From an uncultured Flavobacteriales bacterium (GTDB lineage: Bacteria; Bacteroidota; Bacteroidia; Flavobacteriales_D; Sanyastnellaceae): a DNA stretch of 44,771 nucleotides. The stretch covers positions 1 to 44,771 of the forward strand of contig CALLLH010000004.1 in NCBI GenBank assembly GCA_938082505.1, read 5' to 3'. This document shows, one piece after another, positions 23,857-32,840 of this stretch. The first letter of the stretch is position 1. Each line of letters starts with the position of its first letter. The notes below the pieces were generated by a model. It had not been told where the DNA came from, ran no database searches, and worked only from the letters and a program-made list of their open reading frames with translations. A program made the translations under genes and the position numbers.

Positions 23857-26502
23857 ATGAACATGGACGCTAAATTCTCACCACGCGTGAAAGACGTCAT
23901 TACTTATAGCCGTGAAGAAGCTCTTCGGCTTGGACACAATTACATTGGGGTTGAACATCTCCTGCTCGGCATCATCCGCGAGGGTGAAGGCACTGCCATC
24001 CGGATTCTGGAAGGATTGAGCGTGGACTTGCCACGGTTGCGAAAGATGGTGGAGGGCAGCATATCCCCCACCACGGTGCAGCAGGGCAATCCCGGCAATA
24101 TTCCGCTGGTCAAGCAAGCTGAGAAGATTTTGAAAATCACTTACCTCGAGGCCAAGACCTTCAAGAGTCCCGTCATCGGGACGGAACATCTTCTGCTGTC
24201 CATCCTCAAGGATGAGAACAACGTCGCCACCAAGGCATTGCTCGCTTTGAATGTGGACTACGATGAAGCCAAGCAGGAGTTCGAGAGCATCCTGTCCGAT
24301 GGTGGATCTTCCGAGGGGCCAAAGGCGGAATTTCCAGGCATGGCCGACGATGAGGATGAACCCCGGGGCAGCGGTGGCAGCCGCGGTGCGGCATCCAAAT
24401 CCGACAGCAAGAGCAAAACTCCCGTGCTGGACAATTTCGGACGTGACCTTACATCGCTGGCCGAAGAAGGCAAGCTCGATGCCATCGTAGGCCGCGAAAA
24501 GGAAATCGAACGCGTGAGCCAGGTTCTGGCCCGCCGCAAAAAGAACAACCCCATCCTCATCGGAGAGCCCGGGGTTGGAAAAAGTGCGATCGCCGAGGGG
24601 CTCGCCATCCGCATCGTGGAGAAGAAGGTGTCCAGGGTCCTGTTCGGCAAGCGCATCGTCACGCTCGATGTGGCGTCCCTGGTGGCCGGCACGAAATACC
24701 GCGGACAGTTCGAGGAACGCATGAAGGCCGTCATGAATGAACTAGAGAAGAGCCTCGACGTCATTCTCTTCATTGACGAAATCCACACGATCGTCGGTGC
24801 TGGCGGCGCGAGCGGTTCACTTGACGCTTCCAATATGTTCAAGCCCGCCCTGGCGCGGGGAGAGATTCAGTGCATCGGCGCCACGACCCTGGATGAGTAC
24901 CGCCAACACATCGAGAAGGATGGTGCCCTTGAGCGCCGTTTCCAAAAAGTGCTGGTCGAACCGACCACCGTCGAGGAGACCATCCAGATCCTGAACAACA
25001 TCAAGGACAAGTACGAGGAGCACCATTCAGTCAATTACACCGAGGGGGCCATCCGAAGCTGTGTATCGTTGACCACACGGTACATCACCGACCGCCACCT
25101 TCCGGACAAGGCCATCGATGCCCTGGACGAGGTCGGCAGCCGCGTGCACCTGAACAACATCAACGTCCCACAGGAAATCATCGAAATCGAGCAGGAAATC
25201 GAGCAGGTCAAGGAGGAGAAGAACCGTGTGGTACGCAGCCAGAAGTACGAGGAGGCGGCCAGGTTGCGCGATTCGGAACGCCAATTGTCGGAGAAACTGA
25301 CTGCGGCGAAAAAGAAATGGGAGGAGGACACCAAGACCCACCGCGTTACTGTGACCGAAGACCACGTGGAAGAGGTCGTTGCCATGATGACCGGCATCCC
25401 GGTTCAAAGGATCGCTGAAAAAGAGAGCGGAAAACTCACCCGCATGGAGGATGACATGGGTGAATACGTCATCGGCCAGCCCGATGCCGTCCGCCAGGTC
25501 GTTCGCGCCATCAAGCGGAACCGGGCCGGGCTGAAGGACCCGGGCAAGCCAGTAGGCTCCTTCATCTTCCTCGGCCCTACCGGTGTCGGCAAGACCCAGC
25601 TCGCCAAGGAATTGGCCCGAAACCTGTTCGATTCCGAGGAAGCGCTCATTCGCATCGACATGAGTGAGTACATGGAGAAATTCGCCGTGAGCCGGTTGGT
25701 CGGTGCACCTCCAGGATACGTCGGATACGAGGAAGGCGGACAGCTGACGGAGAAAGTCAGGCGCAAGCCTTACTCCATCGTGTTGCTCGACGAAATCGAG
25801 AAAGCACACCCCGATGTCTTCAACCTCCTGCTGCAGGCGTTGGACGATGGCCGATTGACGGATAGCCTTGGTCGCCGCATCGATTTCCGGAACACGATCA
25901 TCATCATGACCTCCAACATCGGAGCACGTCAACTGCAGGACTTCGGAACGGGTGTGGGCTTCTCCACCGAGGCCAAGCAGAACAAGGAGGGCGACGACCG
26001 ACGCGGAATCATCCAAAATGCCTTGAAACGCGCTTTCGCTCCCGAGTTCCTGAACCGAATCGACGATGTCATCGTGTTCAACAGCTTGAAGCGTCCGGAC
26101 ATCCACCGCATCATCGATCTTGAACTCAGCAAACTCTACGGCCGGATCGAAGCCCTCGGGTACCACATCGAGTTGACGGATGCCGCCAAGGACTTCCTTG
26201 TCGACAAAGGATATGACGAGCAATTCGGCGCCAGGCCACTGCGGAGGGCTCTACAGAAGTACCTCGAAGATCCGCTCGCCGAAGAGATCATCAGTGCCCA
26301 GCTCACCGAAGGGGACAAGATCGAAGGCGATGCCATGGAGGGGAAGGATCAATTGGCCATCCGCATCGTAAAGGCCAGCAAGCCCAAATCCAAGAAGAGC
26401 ACCAAGAAGGCACAGAATGCTTCTGGCGCAGATGGCGATGCCGGTCCTGACACCGACGCCTCCGAGGAAACGCACGACAAAACCGAAGAGGACAACGCCT
26501 GA
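23857..26502 (+). CDS. clpC: ATP-dependent Clp protease ATP-binding subunit ClpC
   Basis: The 881-residue AAA+ unfoldase feeds substrates to ClpP and handles damaged proteins. In order, it has a double Clp-N domain (1-150), an acidic/Gly linker, the D1 ATPase with Walker A GEPGVGKS (236-243) and Walker B LFIDEIH, and a UVR-type motif in the middle domain (SQKYEEAARLRDSERQL, about 465-480). Then come the D2 ATPase with Walker A GPTGVGKT (about 573) and VLLDEIEKAHPDVF, and the ClpB-type C-terminal domain. It ends in a low-complexity Lys-rich then acidic tail. An ATG two codons later is an equally good start. The septum gene follows with no gap, so both share a transcript. Confidence 0.96.
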   Translation: MNMDAKFSPRVKDVITYSREEALRLGHNYIGVEHLLLGIIREGEGTAIRILEGLSVDLPRLRKMVEGSISPTTVQQGNPGNIPLVKQAEKILKITYLEAKTFKSPVIGTEHLLLSILKDENNVATKALLALNVDYDEAKQEFESILSDGGSSEGPKAEFPGMADDEDEPRGSGGSRGAASKSDSKSKTPVLDNFGRDLTSLAEEGKLDAIVGREKEIERVSQVLARRKKNNPILIGEPGVGKSAIAEGLAIRIVEKKVSRVLFGKRIVTLDVASLVAGTKYRGQFEERMKAVMNELEKSLDVILFIDEIHTIVGAGGASGSLDASNMFKPALARGEIQCIGATTLDEYRQHIEKDGALERRFQKVLVEPTTVEETIQILNNIKDKYEEHHSVNYTEGAIRSCVSLTTRYITDRHLPDKAIDALDEVGSRVHLNNINVPQEIIEIEQEIEQVKEEKNRVVRSQKYEEAARLRDSERQLSEKLTAAKKKWEEDTKTHRVTVTEDHVEEVVAMMTGIPVQRIAEKESGKLTRMEDDMGEYVIGQPDAVRQVVRAIKRNRAGLKDPGKPVGSFIFLGPTGVGKTQLAKELARNLFDSEEALIRIDMSEYMEKFAVSRLVGAPPGYVGYEEGGQLTEKVRRKPYSIVLLDEIEKAHPDVFNLLLQALDDGRLTDSLGRRIDFRNTIIIMTSNIGARQLQDFGTGVGFSTEAKQNKEGDDRRGIIQNALKRAFAPEFLNRIDDVIVFNSLKRPDIHRIIDLELSKLYGRIEALGYHIELTDAAKDFLVDKGYDEQFGARPLRRALQKYLEDPLAEEIISAQLTEGDKIEGDAMEGKDQLAIRIVKASKPKSKKSTKKAQNASGADGDAGPDTDASEETHDKTEEDNA

Positions 26503-26808
26503 ATGAAAGATCGCTTCCTCGCCATCGTGGACACCATCCGGGGAATGAACCGGTATGCGCTGGCATTTGGTTTGTTCGTGGCCTGGACGGCCACCTTGGC
26601 CGAAGTCGATGTATTCAGGATGTTGAACACGCGCATGGAACGGAACCAAGTGGAATCCGGAATTGAAGCCACTGAACTCGCTATCCAACTGCTGGACGAG
26701 CAACTGGCTGAAATTCAAGAGAATCCGTCCGCCAAGGAACGCCATGCCCGGGAGCACTACTACATGCACAAGTCCAACGAGGACGTGTATGTATTCCAAG
26801 CGGAATGA
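26503..26808 (+). CDS. FtsB/DivIC-like septum formation initiator
   Basis: The 101-residue protein has a short cytoplasmic start, one membrane segment (about 17-34, ALAFGLFVAWTATLAEV), a coiled coil (about 44-75, ending LLDEQLAEIQENP), and the family ending ERHAREHYYMHKSNEDVYVF. This is the layout of FtsB/DivIC, the bitopic protein that links FtsL and FtsQ in the divisome. It starts immediately after the clpC stop. A divergent residue here and there does not affect the assignment. Confidence 0.85.
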   Translation: MKDRFLAIVDTIRGMNRYALAFGLFVAWTATLAEVDVFRMLNTRMERNQVESGIEATELAIQLLDEQLAEIQENPSAKERHAREHYYMHKSNEDVYVFQAE

Positions 26809-26838
26809 GGACCTGACGCTAGGGGCGGACCGCTTGCC

Positions 26839-27312
26839 TCAGCTGCTGTGGTCCCGCACGATGACCCATCTGCCGTCCATGCGCTCCCACACGAGGGAGA
26901 ACCATCCGGACAGCGACTCCAATTCCCCTCGCTCATCCAATCGCCAAGATCCCAGCATCAACGCGACGTCGCATGAAGGGAAATCCACGGATTCAACACC
27001 GAAGGTCAGCCTGCCCATCGCCGATTTGTCCGGATATCCCTTGCGGTAATTGTCCAACGTAGCGGTCCAGCCACGCGTTGGTCCACGGCTCCCCACGAAC
27101 AGCAGGCTGTCTGATTTCCAATACGGTTCCATGAACGCTTCAAGGTCTCCCCTGTTCCAGGCGACCTCCTGTGTCGCCATGCGTTCGAGGATGGAATCAC
27201 GGTCGGCTTCATGCTGGCAGCCCACGGCCCCGGGCCTTTGACAGCCCGCAAGGATGAAACCAATGCACAAGGGCCACAACCAGGTACACCGAAAGAAAAG
27301 GGAACACTTCAT
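26839..27312 (-). CDS. DUF4440/SnoaL-like lipoprotein
   Basis: The 157-residue protein has a lipoprotein signal ending LAGC (Cys21). A single NTF2-like domain follows, with ILERMATQEVAWNRGDLEAFM, YWKSDSLLFVGSRGPTRGW, and the closing GWFSLVWERMDGRWVIVRDHSS. These DUF4440 domains bind small ligands or act as uncharacterised enzymes. The function is unknown, and location in the envelope is inferred from the lipobox. I start at the MKCSLFF methionine, since upstream residues are not signal-like. It is convergent with the clpC operon and downstream of ychF on the same strand. Confidence 0.8.
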   Translation of the reverse strand: MKCSLFFRCTWLWPLCIGFILAGCQRPGAVGCQHEADRDSILERMATQEVAWNRGDLEAFMEPYWKSDSLLFVGSRGPTRGWTATLDNYRKGYPDKSAMGRLTFGVESVDFPSCDVALMLGSWRLDERGELESLSGWFSLVWERMDGRWVIVRDHSS

Positions 27313-27368
27313 GCCCCAAAATGGGGACGAATCGCCAATGCACGACCGGAGCTCGTGCCCGCGAAACA

Positions 27369-27408
27369 CCTCGGGGCCGTCCACAGGGGCTCCGCCCCAA
27401 GGCCGAGG
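27369..27408 (-). terminator. Two-part hairpin downstream of ychF
   Basis: On the minus strand an outer stem CCTCGG / CCGAGG (27408-27403 with 27374-27369) encloses GGGGC GGA GCCCC (27398-27386), followed by TGTTT. The position fits a ychF terminator, but the T run is short. Confidence 0.4.
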
Positions 27409-27416
27409 CAGAGGAA

Positions 27417-28514
27417 TCAGACGTTGAAACGGAAGTGCATGATGTCCCCATCCTGCACGATGTACTCTTTGCCCTCAACACTGAGCTTTCCAGCCTCCTT
27501 CACTGCCTGTTCGCTGCCCAACGTCACGAAGTCATCGTATTTCATCACCTCAGCCCTGATGAATCCCTTCTCGAAATCGGTGTGGATGACCCCAGCTGCC
27601 TGCGGAGCCGTGCTTCCCGCCTTCACGGTCCAAGCCCGAACCTCCTTCTCGCCGGCCGTGAAATAAGTCTGGAGATCAAGCAGGCTGTATGCCGTGCGAA
27701 TGAGCTTCGCGACTCCAGGCTCCTCGAGCCCGAGGTCAGCCAGGAACATGGCCCGCTCTTCGGCATCCTCCAATTCTGCAATGTCAGCCTCGATTCCAGC
27801 ACCGATCACCATGGTCCCCGCACCTTCAGCAGCAGCCATGGCCTTGACCCGTTCGACATGGGCATTGCCATCCACGACGGCCCCTTCTTCCACGTTGCAC
27901 ACATAGAGAACGGGCTTCCCCGTCAACAGCTGCATTTCCCTGAAAAGAACCTCCTCGGAATCTTCGAGCTCCACAGCGCGGGCCGAAACCCCCTGCTCAA
28001 GGGCGGACTTGACCCGTTCGAACAGGTCCAACTGCTTGCGGGCGTCCTTGTCCCCGATGGAGGCTTGCTTTGCGACCTTCTGCATGCGGGCCTCCACCGT
28101 CTCGAGGTCCTTCAGCTGAAGTTCCATATCGATGACTTCCTTGTCACGGATGGGATCCACGGACCCATCGACGTGCACGATGTTGTCATCCTCGAAACAA
28201 CGCAACACATGCAGGATGGCATGCGTTTCACGGATGTTCGCCAGGAATTTGTTGCCCAACCCCTCTCCTTTGCTCGCCCCTTTCACCAATCCTGCGATGT
28301 CGACGATCTCCACGGTCGTAGGCACAGTGTTTTGCGGCTGGACAATGTCCACGAGCCGCTGGAGCCGATCGTCCGGGACATTGATGACCCCGAGATTGGG
28401 CTCGATGGTGCAGAACGGGAAGTTCGCACTCTGGGCCTTGGCGTTGGACAAGCAGTTGAACAGGGTGGATTTGCCGACGTTGGGCAGACCGACGATACCG
28501 CATTTGAGAGCCAT
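27417..28514 (-). CDS. ychF: YchF/OLA1-type P-loop NTPase
   Basis: The 365-residue protein is the usual YchF length. It opens MALKCGIVGLPNVGKSTLFN (P-loop GLPNVGKST, residues 9-17) with the G2 segment FPFCTIEPN and G3 DIAGLVKGASKGEGLG. A coiled-coil arm lies in the middle, and the C-terminal TGS domain begins around YFTAGEKEVRAWTV, ending YIVQDGDIMHFRFNV. YchF binds ATP in preference to GTP and associates with ribosomes and stress responses. The start is set at 28514, the codon before the P-loop segment. A perfect -7 element lies 21 bp upstream and would be inside the longer frame. Confidence 0.95.
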   Translation of the reverse strand: MALKCGIVGLPNVGKSTLFNCLSNAKAQSANFPFCTIEPNLGVINVPDDRLQRLVDIVQPQNTVPTTVEIVDIAGLVKGASKGEGLGNKFLANIRETHAILHVLRCFEDDNIVHVDGSVDPIRDKEVIDMELQLKDLETVEARMQKVAKQASIGDKDARKQLDLFERVKSALEQGVSARAVELEDSEEVLFREMQLLTGKPVLYVCNVEEGAVVDGNAHVERVKAMAAAEGAGTMVIGAGIEADIAELEDAEERAMFLADLGLEEPGVAKLIRTAYSLLDLQTYFTAGEKEVRAWTVKAGSTAPQAAGVIHTDFEKGFIRAEVMKYDDFVTLGSEQAVKEAGKLSVEGKEYIVQDGDIMHFRFNV

Positions 28515-28534
28515 GGTGGAGCGCGTTGAAGGCG

Positions 28535-28542
28535 CAAAGATA
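28535..28542 (-). promoter_or_regulatory. -7 element TATCTTTG of ychF
   Basis: A perfect match to TAnnTTTG on the minus strand, 20 bp before the ATG. Confidence 0.55.
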
Positions 28543-28640
28543 GCGTGGGACAAGCCCCGCAGACTTTCCCTCCTTTTGTCCACACGGTCCGCATCGCGCT
28601 CTGGCCCAACCTAATTTCGCTGCGTCGTCCAGTTATCGCA

Positions 28641-29489
28641 ATGACCGATCAATCCCTCCCCCTCTCCGAACTCTGCACGCAGGTGCGGCGCGACATCGTA
28701 AGAATGGTCCATGGAGCAAGCTCCGGTCACCCCGGAGGCTCGCTGGGTTGCACCGATTTCCTGGTCAAGCTCTATTTCGAGGAGATGCACATCGATCCAA
28801 CCCAATGGAGCATGGATGGAAAGGGGGAAGACCTGTTCTTCTTGTCCAACGGGCACATTTCGCCCGTGTGGTACAGTGTGCTCGCCAGGCGTGGCTATTT
28901 CGATGTCGCGGAACTGGCGACCTTCAGGAAACTGGACAGCAGGCTGCAAGGCCACCCTGCGACAGAAGAGGGATTGCCGGGAATCCGGATCGCAAGTGGC
29001 TCCCTCGGACAAGGGTTGAGTGTCGCTTGCGGCGCCGCGCAGGCCAAGAAACTCAACGGTGAGGACCGCTGGGTCTATTCCCTTCATGGAGATGGAGAAT
29101 TGCAGGAAGGCCAGATCTGGGAGGCCGCGTTGTATGCCGCCCACCACGGCATAGACAACCTGATCAGTTTCGTGGATTGGAACGGGCAACAGATCGATGG
29201 CCCCGTGGAGGATGTGATGACCTTGGGCAATCTCGAAGCCAAATGGCAGGCCTTCGGTTGGCATGTGCTCCAGTGTGACGGACACGATCACGACGCGCTC
29301 GACCAAGCCTTCAAGGCAGCCCGGGCGGCAGGCGGCCAGGGGAAGCCCGTCATCGTGCTGATGCGCACCGACATGGGCCGGGGTGTCGACTTCATGGAAG
29401 GAACCCATCACTGGCATGGCGTCGCACCAAACGACAGCCAACTCGCGGATGCGCTCGCACAATTGACCACCTCACACGCGGATTATTGA
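28641..29489 (+). CDS. tktA: Transketolase, N-terminal (TPP-binding) subunit
   Basis: The 282-residue protein is the pyrophosphate-binding half of a split transketolase. It has GHPGGSLGCTDFLV near the start, GSLGQGLSVACGAA, and the thiamine-diphosphate motif GDGELQEGQ ... NLISFVDWN around residues 148-180. It ends FMEGTHHWHGVAPND. With its partner it transfers two-carbon units in the pentose phosphate pathway. The start ATG follows ychF divergently by 126 bp, with TAATTTCG as a one-mismatch -7 element. The stop overlaps the start of the VWA gene (TGATG), so the pair is interrupted but translationally coupled. Confidence 0.93.
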   Translation: MTDQSLPLSELCTQVRRDIVRMVHGASSGHPGGSLGCTDFLVKLYFEEMHIDPTQWSMDGKGEDLFFLSNGHISPVWYSVLARRGYFDVAELATFRKLDSRLQGHPATEEGLPGIRIASGSLGQGLSVACGAAQAKKLNGEDRWVYSLHGDGELQEGQIWEAALYAAHHGIDNLISFVDWNGQQIDGPVEDVMTLGNLEAKWQAFGWHVLQCDGHDHDALDQAFKAARAAGGQGKPVIVLMRTDMGRGVDFMEGTHHWHGVAPNDSQLADALAQLTTSHADY

Positions 29490-30892
29490 TGGGCCGAAGC
29501 ACCGTGTTGTGGTGCGCGGCATTGACCTCGGCAGTCCTCATTCTGGCGGGCCTTCCGGCATCAGCGCAAAGCCAGCAGCAAAAGACGGATGTTCCCACGC
29601 GCATCCTGTTTGTCTTTGATGCCTCCAACTCCATGAATGCGTTCTGGGGTCAACGCCGCAAATGGGACCTTTCGCGCGAGTTGTTGGCCGCCTCGTTGGA
29701 CAGCCTCTACGACATTGAGGGTGTTGAAATGGGCCTCCGTGTCTACGGCCACGGAACCAAGCATGTACCCGGACAACAGGACTGCGACGACACCGAGCTG
29801 ATCGTCCCGATCGGAACGGGCCGCAATCTCATCATTCAGCAGGAACTGAAGAAGCTGCGGCCCCAAGGCACCACCCCCATTGCCCGTTCCCTCCTGCTCT
29901 CCGCGGACGACTTCGACCTTTGTCAGGGACCGGGGCGCAACGTGATCATCCTCATCACCGACGGCATCGAGGCCTGTGACGAGGACCCCTGTGCCGTTTC
30001 GCGCGCACTGTCCGCGAGGGGCATCACCATCAAGCCCTTCATCATCGGCATTGGTCTCGAAGAGAAATACAGGGACACTTTTCAATGCGTTGGCCGTTAC
30101 TTCGATGCCTCAAGACCGGAAGTGTTCAGGGAGGTTCTGGACATTGTCATCGACCAGGCCATCCACAGCACCACATGCCAGGTCGACCTGCTGGATGGAG
30201 AGGGCCAGGCCAGCGTGACAGACTTTGCTTTTGACATCGTGGAGCAGGTTTCCGGGCAGGTGGTCCTCGAAGCCGTGCATACCATGAACGATGCTGGTTT
30301 ACCGGACACATTGGTCCTCAATCCCATCCCGACCTACGACCTCACGGTCCACACGATTCCGCCGGTACGGGTCCGGGACATCCAACTCCGGGCGAAAACC
30401 CACAACCACATCCCCGTTTCCACGCCGACGGGCTTCATCGACCTCACGGATTTTCGACCGCGCAGCGCCCTGCTCGATGTTCCGGTCCGCGTGATGGGAA
30501 AAGACAGCTGCGGATTGGTGCACATCCAGCAAGTCGGAACCCGGGAGCGCTACCTGGCGGGCACTTACGACCTCGAATTCGGCACGACACCCGTCGTCAG
30601 GGTGGAGAATGTCCACATCCGCGATGGGCGGATCGTTCCCGTTTCCATTCCTGAACCGGGCATCCTGAGTTTGAACACGGGCACCTCAGGATATGGAGGC
30701 ATTTTCTATCTGGGGGAAGGACGACGGGAACTCGTCATCCCGTTTTCCGGTCAGGACCCATCCGGACGGTACACGCTTCAACCCGGCCCTTACATGGTGA
30801 TGTTCCGTGCAAAACACGCTGCGCGGACAGACCTCTCCGTAACAAGGCCTTTGGATATTCGCGCTGCAGGATCGCACCACATCGACTTTTGA
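29489..30892 (+). CDS. Exported von Willebrand factor A domain protein
   Basis: The 467-residue protein has a signal peptide (ALTSAVLILAGLPASAQ), then a VWA domain (about 35-205) with an intact MIDAS: DASNS (FVFDASNSMN), Thr in GTTPIARS, and Asp in ILITDGIEACD. Residues ~210-467 are beta-rich and unassigned (for example VPVSIPEPGILSLNTG), perhaps repeated CarboxypepD/Cna-B-like modules. Four Cys in the VWA region suggest disulfides. It lies between the two halves of transketolase, overlapping the first stop by one base and ending 2 bp before the second start. A link to sugar metabolism is not evident. This looks like a periplasmic metal-dependent binding protein. Confidence 0.8.
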   Translation: MGRSTVLWCAALTSAVLILAGLPASAQSQQQKTDVPTRILFVFDASNSMNAFWGQRRKWDLSRELLAASLDSLYDIEGVEMGLRVYGHGTKHVPGQQDCDDTELIVPIGTGRNLIIQQELKKLRPQGTTPIARSLLLSADDFDLCQGPGRNVIILITDGIEACDEDPCAVSRALSARGITIKPFIIGIGLEEKYRDTFQCVGRYFDASRPEVFREVLDIVIDQAIHSTTCQVDLLDGEGQASVTDFAFDIVEQVSGQVVLEAVHTMNDAGLPDTLVLNPIPTYDLTVHTIPPVRVRDIQLRAKTHNHIPVSTPTGFIDLTDFRPRSALLDVPVRVMGKDSCGLVHIQQVGTRERYLAGTYDLEFGTTPVVRVENVHIRDGRIVPVSIPEPGILSLNTGTSGYGGIFYLGEGRRELVIPFSGQDPSGRYTLQPGPYMVMFRAKHAARTDLSVTRPLDIRAAGSHHIDF

Positions 30893-30894
30893 CC

Positions 30895-31887
30895 ATGATC
30901 GACTTCATTTCGGCTGACCAGGCCACACTCGACGGATTGACCCGAAAAGACACCCGCAGCGGTTTTGGTCAGGGATTGCTCGAGGTTGGCCAGGCCAACG
31001 ACCGGGTGGTGGCCTTGTGCGCCGACCTCACGGGTTCCCTGAAGATGAACGCCTTCAAGGACGCCTTCCCCGACCGGTTCAAACAAGCGGGCATCGCCGA
31101 GGCCAACATGATCGGCGTGGCGGCGGGCCTCACGATCGGGGGGATGATTCCCTTCACAGGCACATTCGCCAATTTCTCCACGGGACGGGTCTATGACCAG
31201 ATCCGCCAGAGTGTGGCCTACAGTGGGAAAAATGTCAAGATTTGTGCTTCCCATTGCGGCCTTACCCTGGGAGAAGATGGCGCCACCCACCAGATCCTGG
31301 AGGATGTGGGCATGATGAAAATGCTTCCACACATGACCGTCATCCACACTTGCGATTATGAGCAGACCCGCAACGCCACCCATGCCGTGGCGGCCCATGA
31401 GGGACCGGTCTATTTCCGATTCGGAAGGCCCAAGGTGCCCGTCATCACGGAAGCGGATGCTCCCTTCATCATCGGAAAGGCCCGTCGGGTGATGAGCGGC
31501 TCCGATGTCACCCTCGTCACGAACGGCCACCTGGTATGGAACAGCATCCTTGCCGCCCGTCAGCTCGCGGCTGAGGGCATTTCCGTCGACCTGCTGGACA
31601 TGCACACCATCAAGCCCCTGGATCGGTCCGCCTTGATCGAAAGCGTGGGGCGGACACGCTGCGTGGTCTCAGCGGAGGAACACCAGCGCAACGGAGGACT
31701 CGGGGAAAGCATTGCCGCCTGTCTCGCTGCGCATCTGCCGACTCCACAGCGTTTCGTAGCCGTGGAGGATCAATTCGGAGAGAGTGGTACCCCCGCCCAA
31801 CTGCTTGAAAAATATGGCCTCGGACCGGGCGCCATCGCGAATGCCTGCAAGGAGGTCATCGGCGTGAAACAGGGCTTGGCGGTCTGA
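30895..31887 (+). CDS. tktB: Transketolase, C-terminal subunit
   Basis: The 330-residue protein carries the pyrimidine-binding and C-terminal transketolase domains: FKQAGIAEANMIGVAAGLTI with the catalytic Glu, GTFANFSTGRVYDQIRQS, HCGLTLGEDGATHQ, and YFRFGRPKVPV. The C-terminal regulatory-like domain has LLDMHTIKPLD and VEDQFGESGTPAQL. It forms the second half of the split enzyme encoded at 28641. I start at ATG 30895, two bases after the VWA stop. An upstream in-frame TTG is less likely. Confidence 0.93.
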   Translation: MIDFISADQATLDGLTRKDTRSGFGQGLLEVGQANDRVVALCADLTGSLKMNAFKDAFPDRFKQAGIAEANMIGVAAGLTIGGMIPFTGTFANFSTGRVYDQIRQSVAYSGKNVKICASHCGLTLGEDGATHQILEDVGMMKMLPHMTVIHTCDYEQTRNATHAVAAHEGPVYFRFGRPKVPVITEADAPFIIGKARRVMSGSDVTLVTNGHLVWNSILAARQLAAEGISVDLLDMHTIKPLDRSALIESVGRTRCVVSAEEHQRNGGLGESIAACLAAHLPTPQRFVAVEDQFGESGTPAQLLEKYGLGPGAIANACKEVIGVKQGLAV

Positions 31888-31931
31888 GCGGTCAGCCTTT
31901 CTTGTTGAGCGCCGCTCTGAAATCCTCGGAT

Positions 31932-32840
31932 TCAGTCCTCCGCCGGCGTGCGGACGGCATCCAGCGCAGCCACAGCGTGGTACAACTCCTCCCGGAGCGC
32001 TTCAGTGGCCGGCACCAAGGGTGAACGGACATCCAGTCCGCACAGTCCGATCAGGGCGCAGGTGGCCTTGATTCCAGTTGGATTCCCTTCCCTGAAAATC
32101 GCACTCAGCAACGGCTGAAAAGACAGGAGGCTCAATTCGGCCTCCTTGACCGATCCGAACATGGCCAGGTCCATGGCCGAGGCCCATGCATCAGGATAGG
32201 CATTCCCGATCACACTGACGAGCCCATCGCCCCCCATGGCCATCATGGGAACCGCATTCTCATCATCACCGGACAACAGGGAAAAGGAGTCCGGCACCCC
32301 CGTGCGGATGGCCCGAAATGCCACAAGATCCCCACTGGCCTGTTTCAAGCCCACCAGAGTGGGGCATGCCTTGGCCAGCGCAATCACGGTTTCCGGCTCC
32401 ATGTTCACCCCTGTCCTCGATGGAACATTGTACATGATGATCGGCAAGGGAGCGGCCTCGGCCAATGCCGTGAACAGCTCCATCATCCCAGCCTGACCGG
32501 GCTTCACATAAGCGGGTGGACTGATGAGAAAGCCGGCCAATCCTCCTGCGTCGAATGAACGCATCCGCTCGACGGCAGCGCGGGTGCCCCCTGCTGCCGA
32601 GAATCCCGCTACGATGGGAAGGCGGCCTGCATTGACCTCCATGATGAAATCAAGCACCCTGCGATGCTCTTCGTCGGACATCAACTGTGACTCACCCGTG
32701 CTCCCCAAAGCCACCAGGAAGTGGGCCTTGCTGCCGGCCACATGGTGCACCATGCGTTCGAGCCCTGGAAAATCAATGTCTCCGTTCGGCGTGAAGGGGG
32801 TGATCAGGGCCACGCCCAATCCTTGGAATCGCTTGCTCAT
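31932..32840 (-). CDS. dapA: 4-hydroxy-tetrahydrodipicolinate synthase
   Basis: The 302-residue TIM-barrel protein condenses pyruvate and aspartate semialdehyde, feeding lysine and diaminopimelate for peptidoglycan. The pyruvate-binding GSTGE is at 46-50, the catalytic Tyr is at 137 (IIMYNVPSRTG), and the Schiff-base Lys is at 166 (LVGLKQASGD). The arginine in SPPAYVKPGQ replaces part of the usual substrate loop, so class assignment rests on the full set of motifs. I start at MSKRFQGLG (32840). This ATG overlaps the stop of the DUF6913 gene (ATGA), a pairing seen in other Bacteroidota as I recall. Confidence 0.92.
   Translation of the reverse strand: MSKRFQGLGVALITPFTPNGDIDFPGLERMVHHVAGSKAHFLVALGSTGESQLMSDEEHRRVLDFIMEVNAGRLPIVAGFSAAGGTRAAVERMRSFDAGGLAGFLISPPAYVKPGQAGMMELFTALAEAAPLPIIMYNVPSRTGVNMEPETVIALAKACPTLVGLKQASGDLVAFRAIRTGVPDSFSLLSGDDENAVPMMAMGGDGLVSVIGNAYPDAWASAMDLAMFGSVKEAELSLLSFQPLLSAIFREGNPTGIKATCALIGLCGLDVRSPLVPATEALREELYHAVAALDAVRTPAED

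Noticed and set aside
31886..31917. GAGCGG / CCGCTC hairpin between the tkt and dapA genes
   Set aside because: A 6-bp stem with a 20-nt loop and no T run is not persuasive as a terminator.
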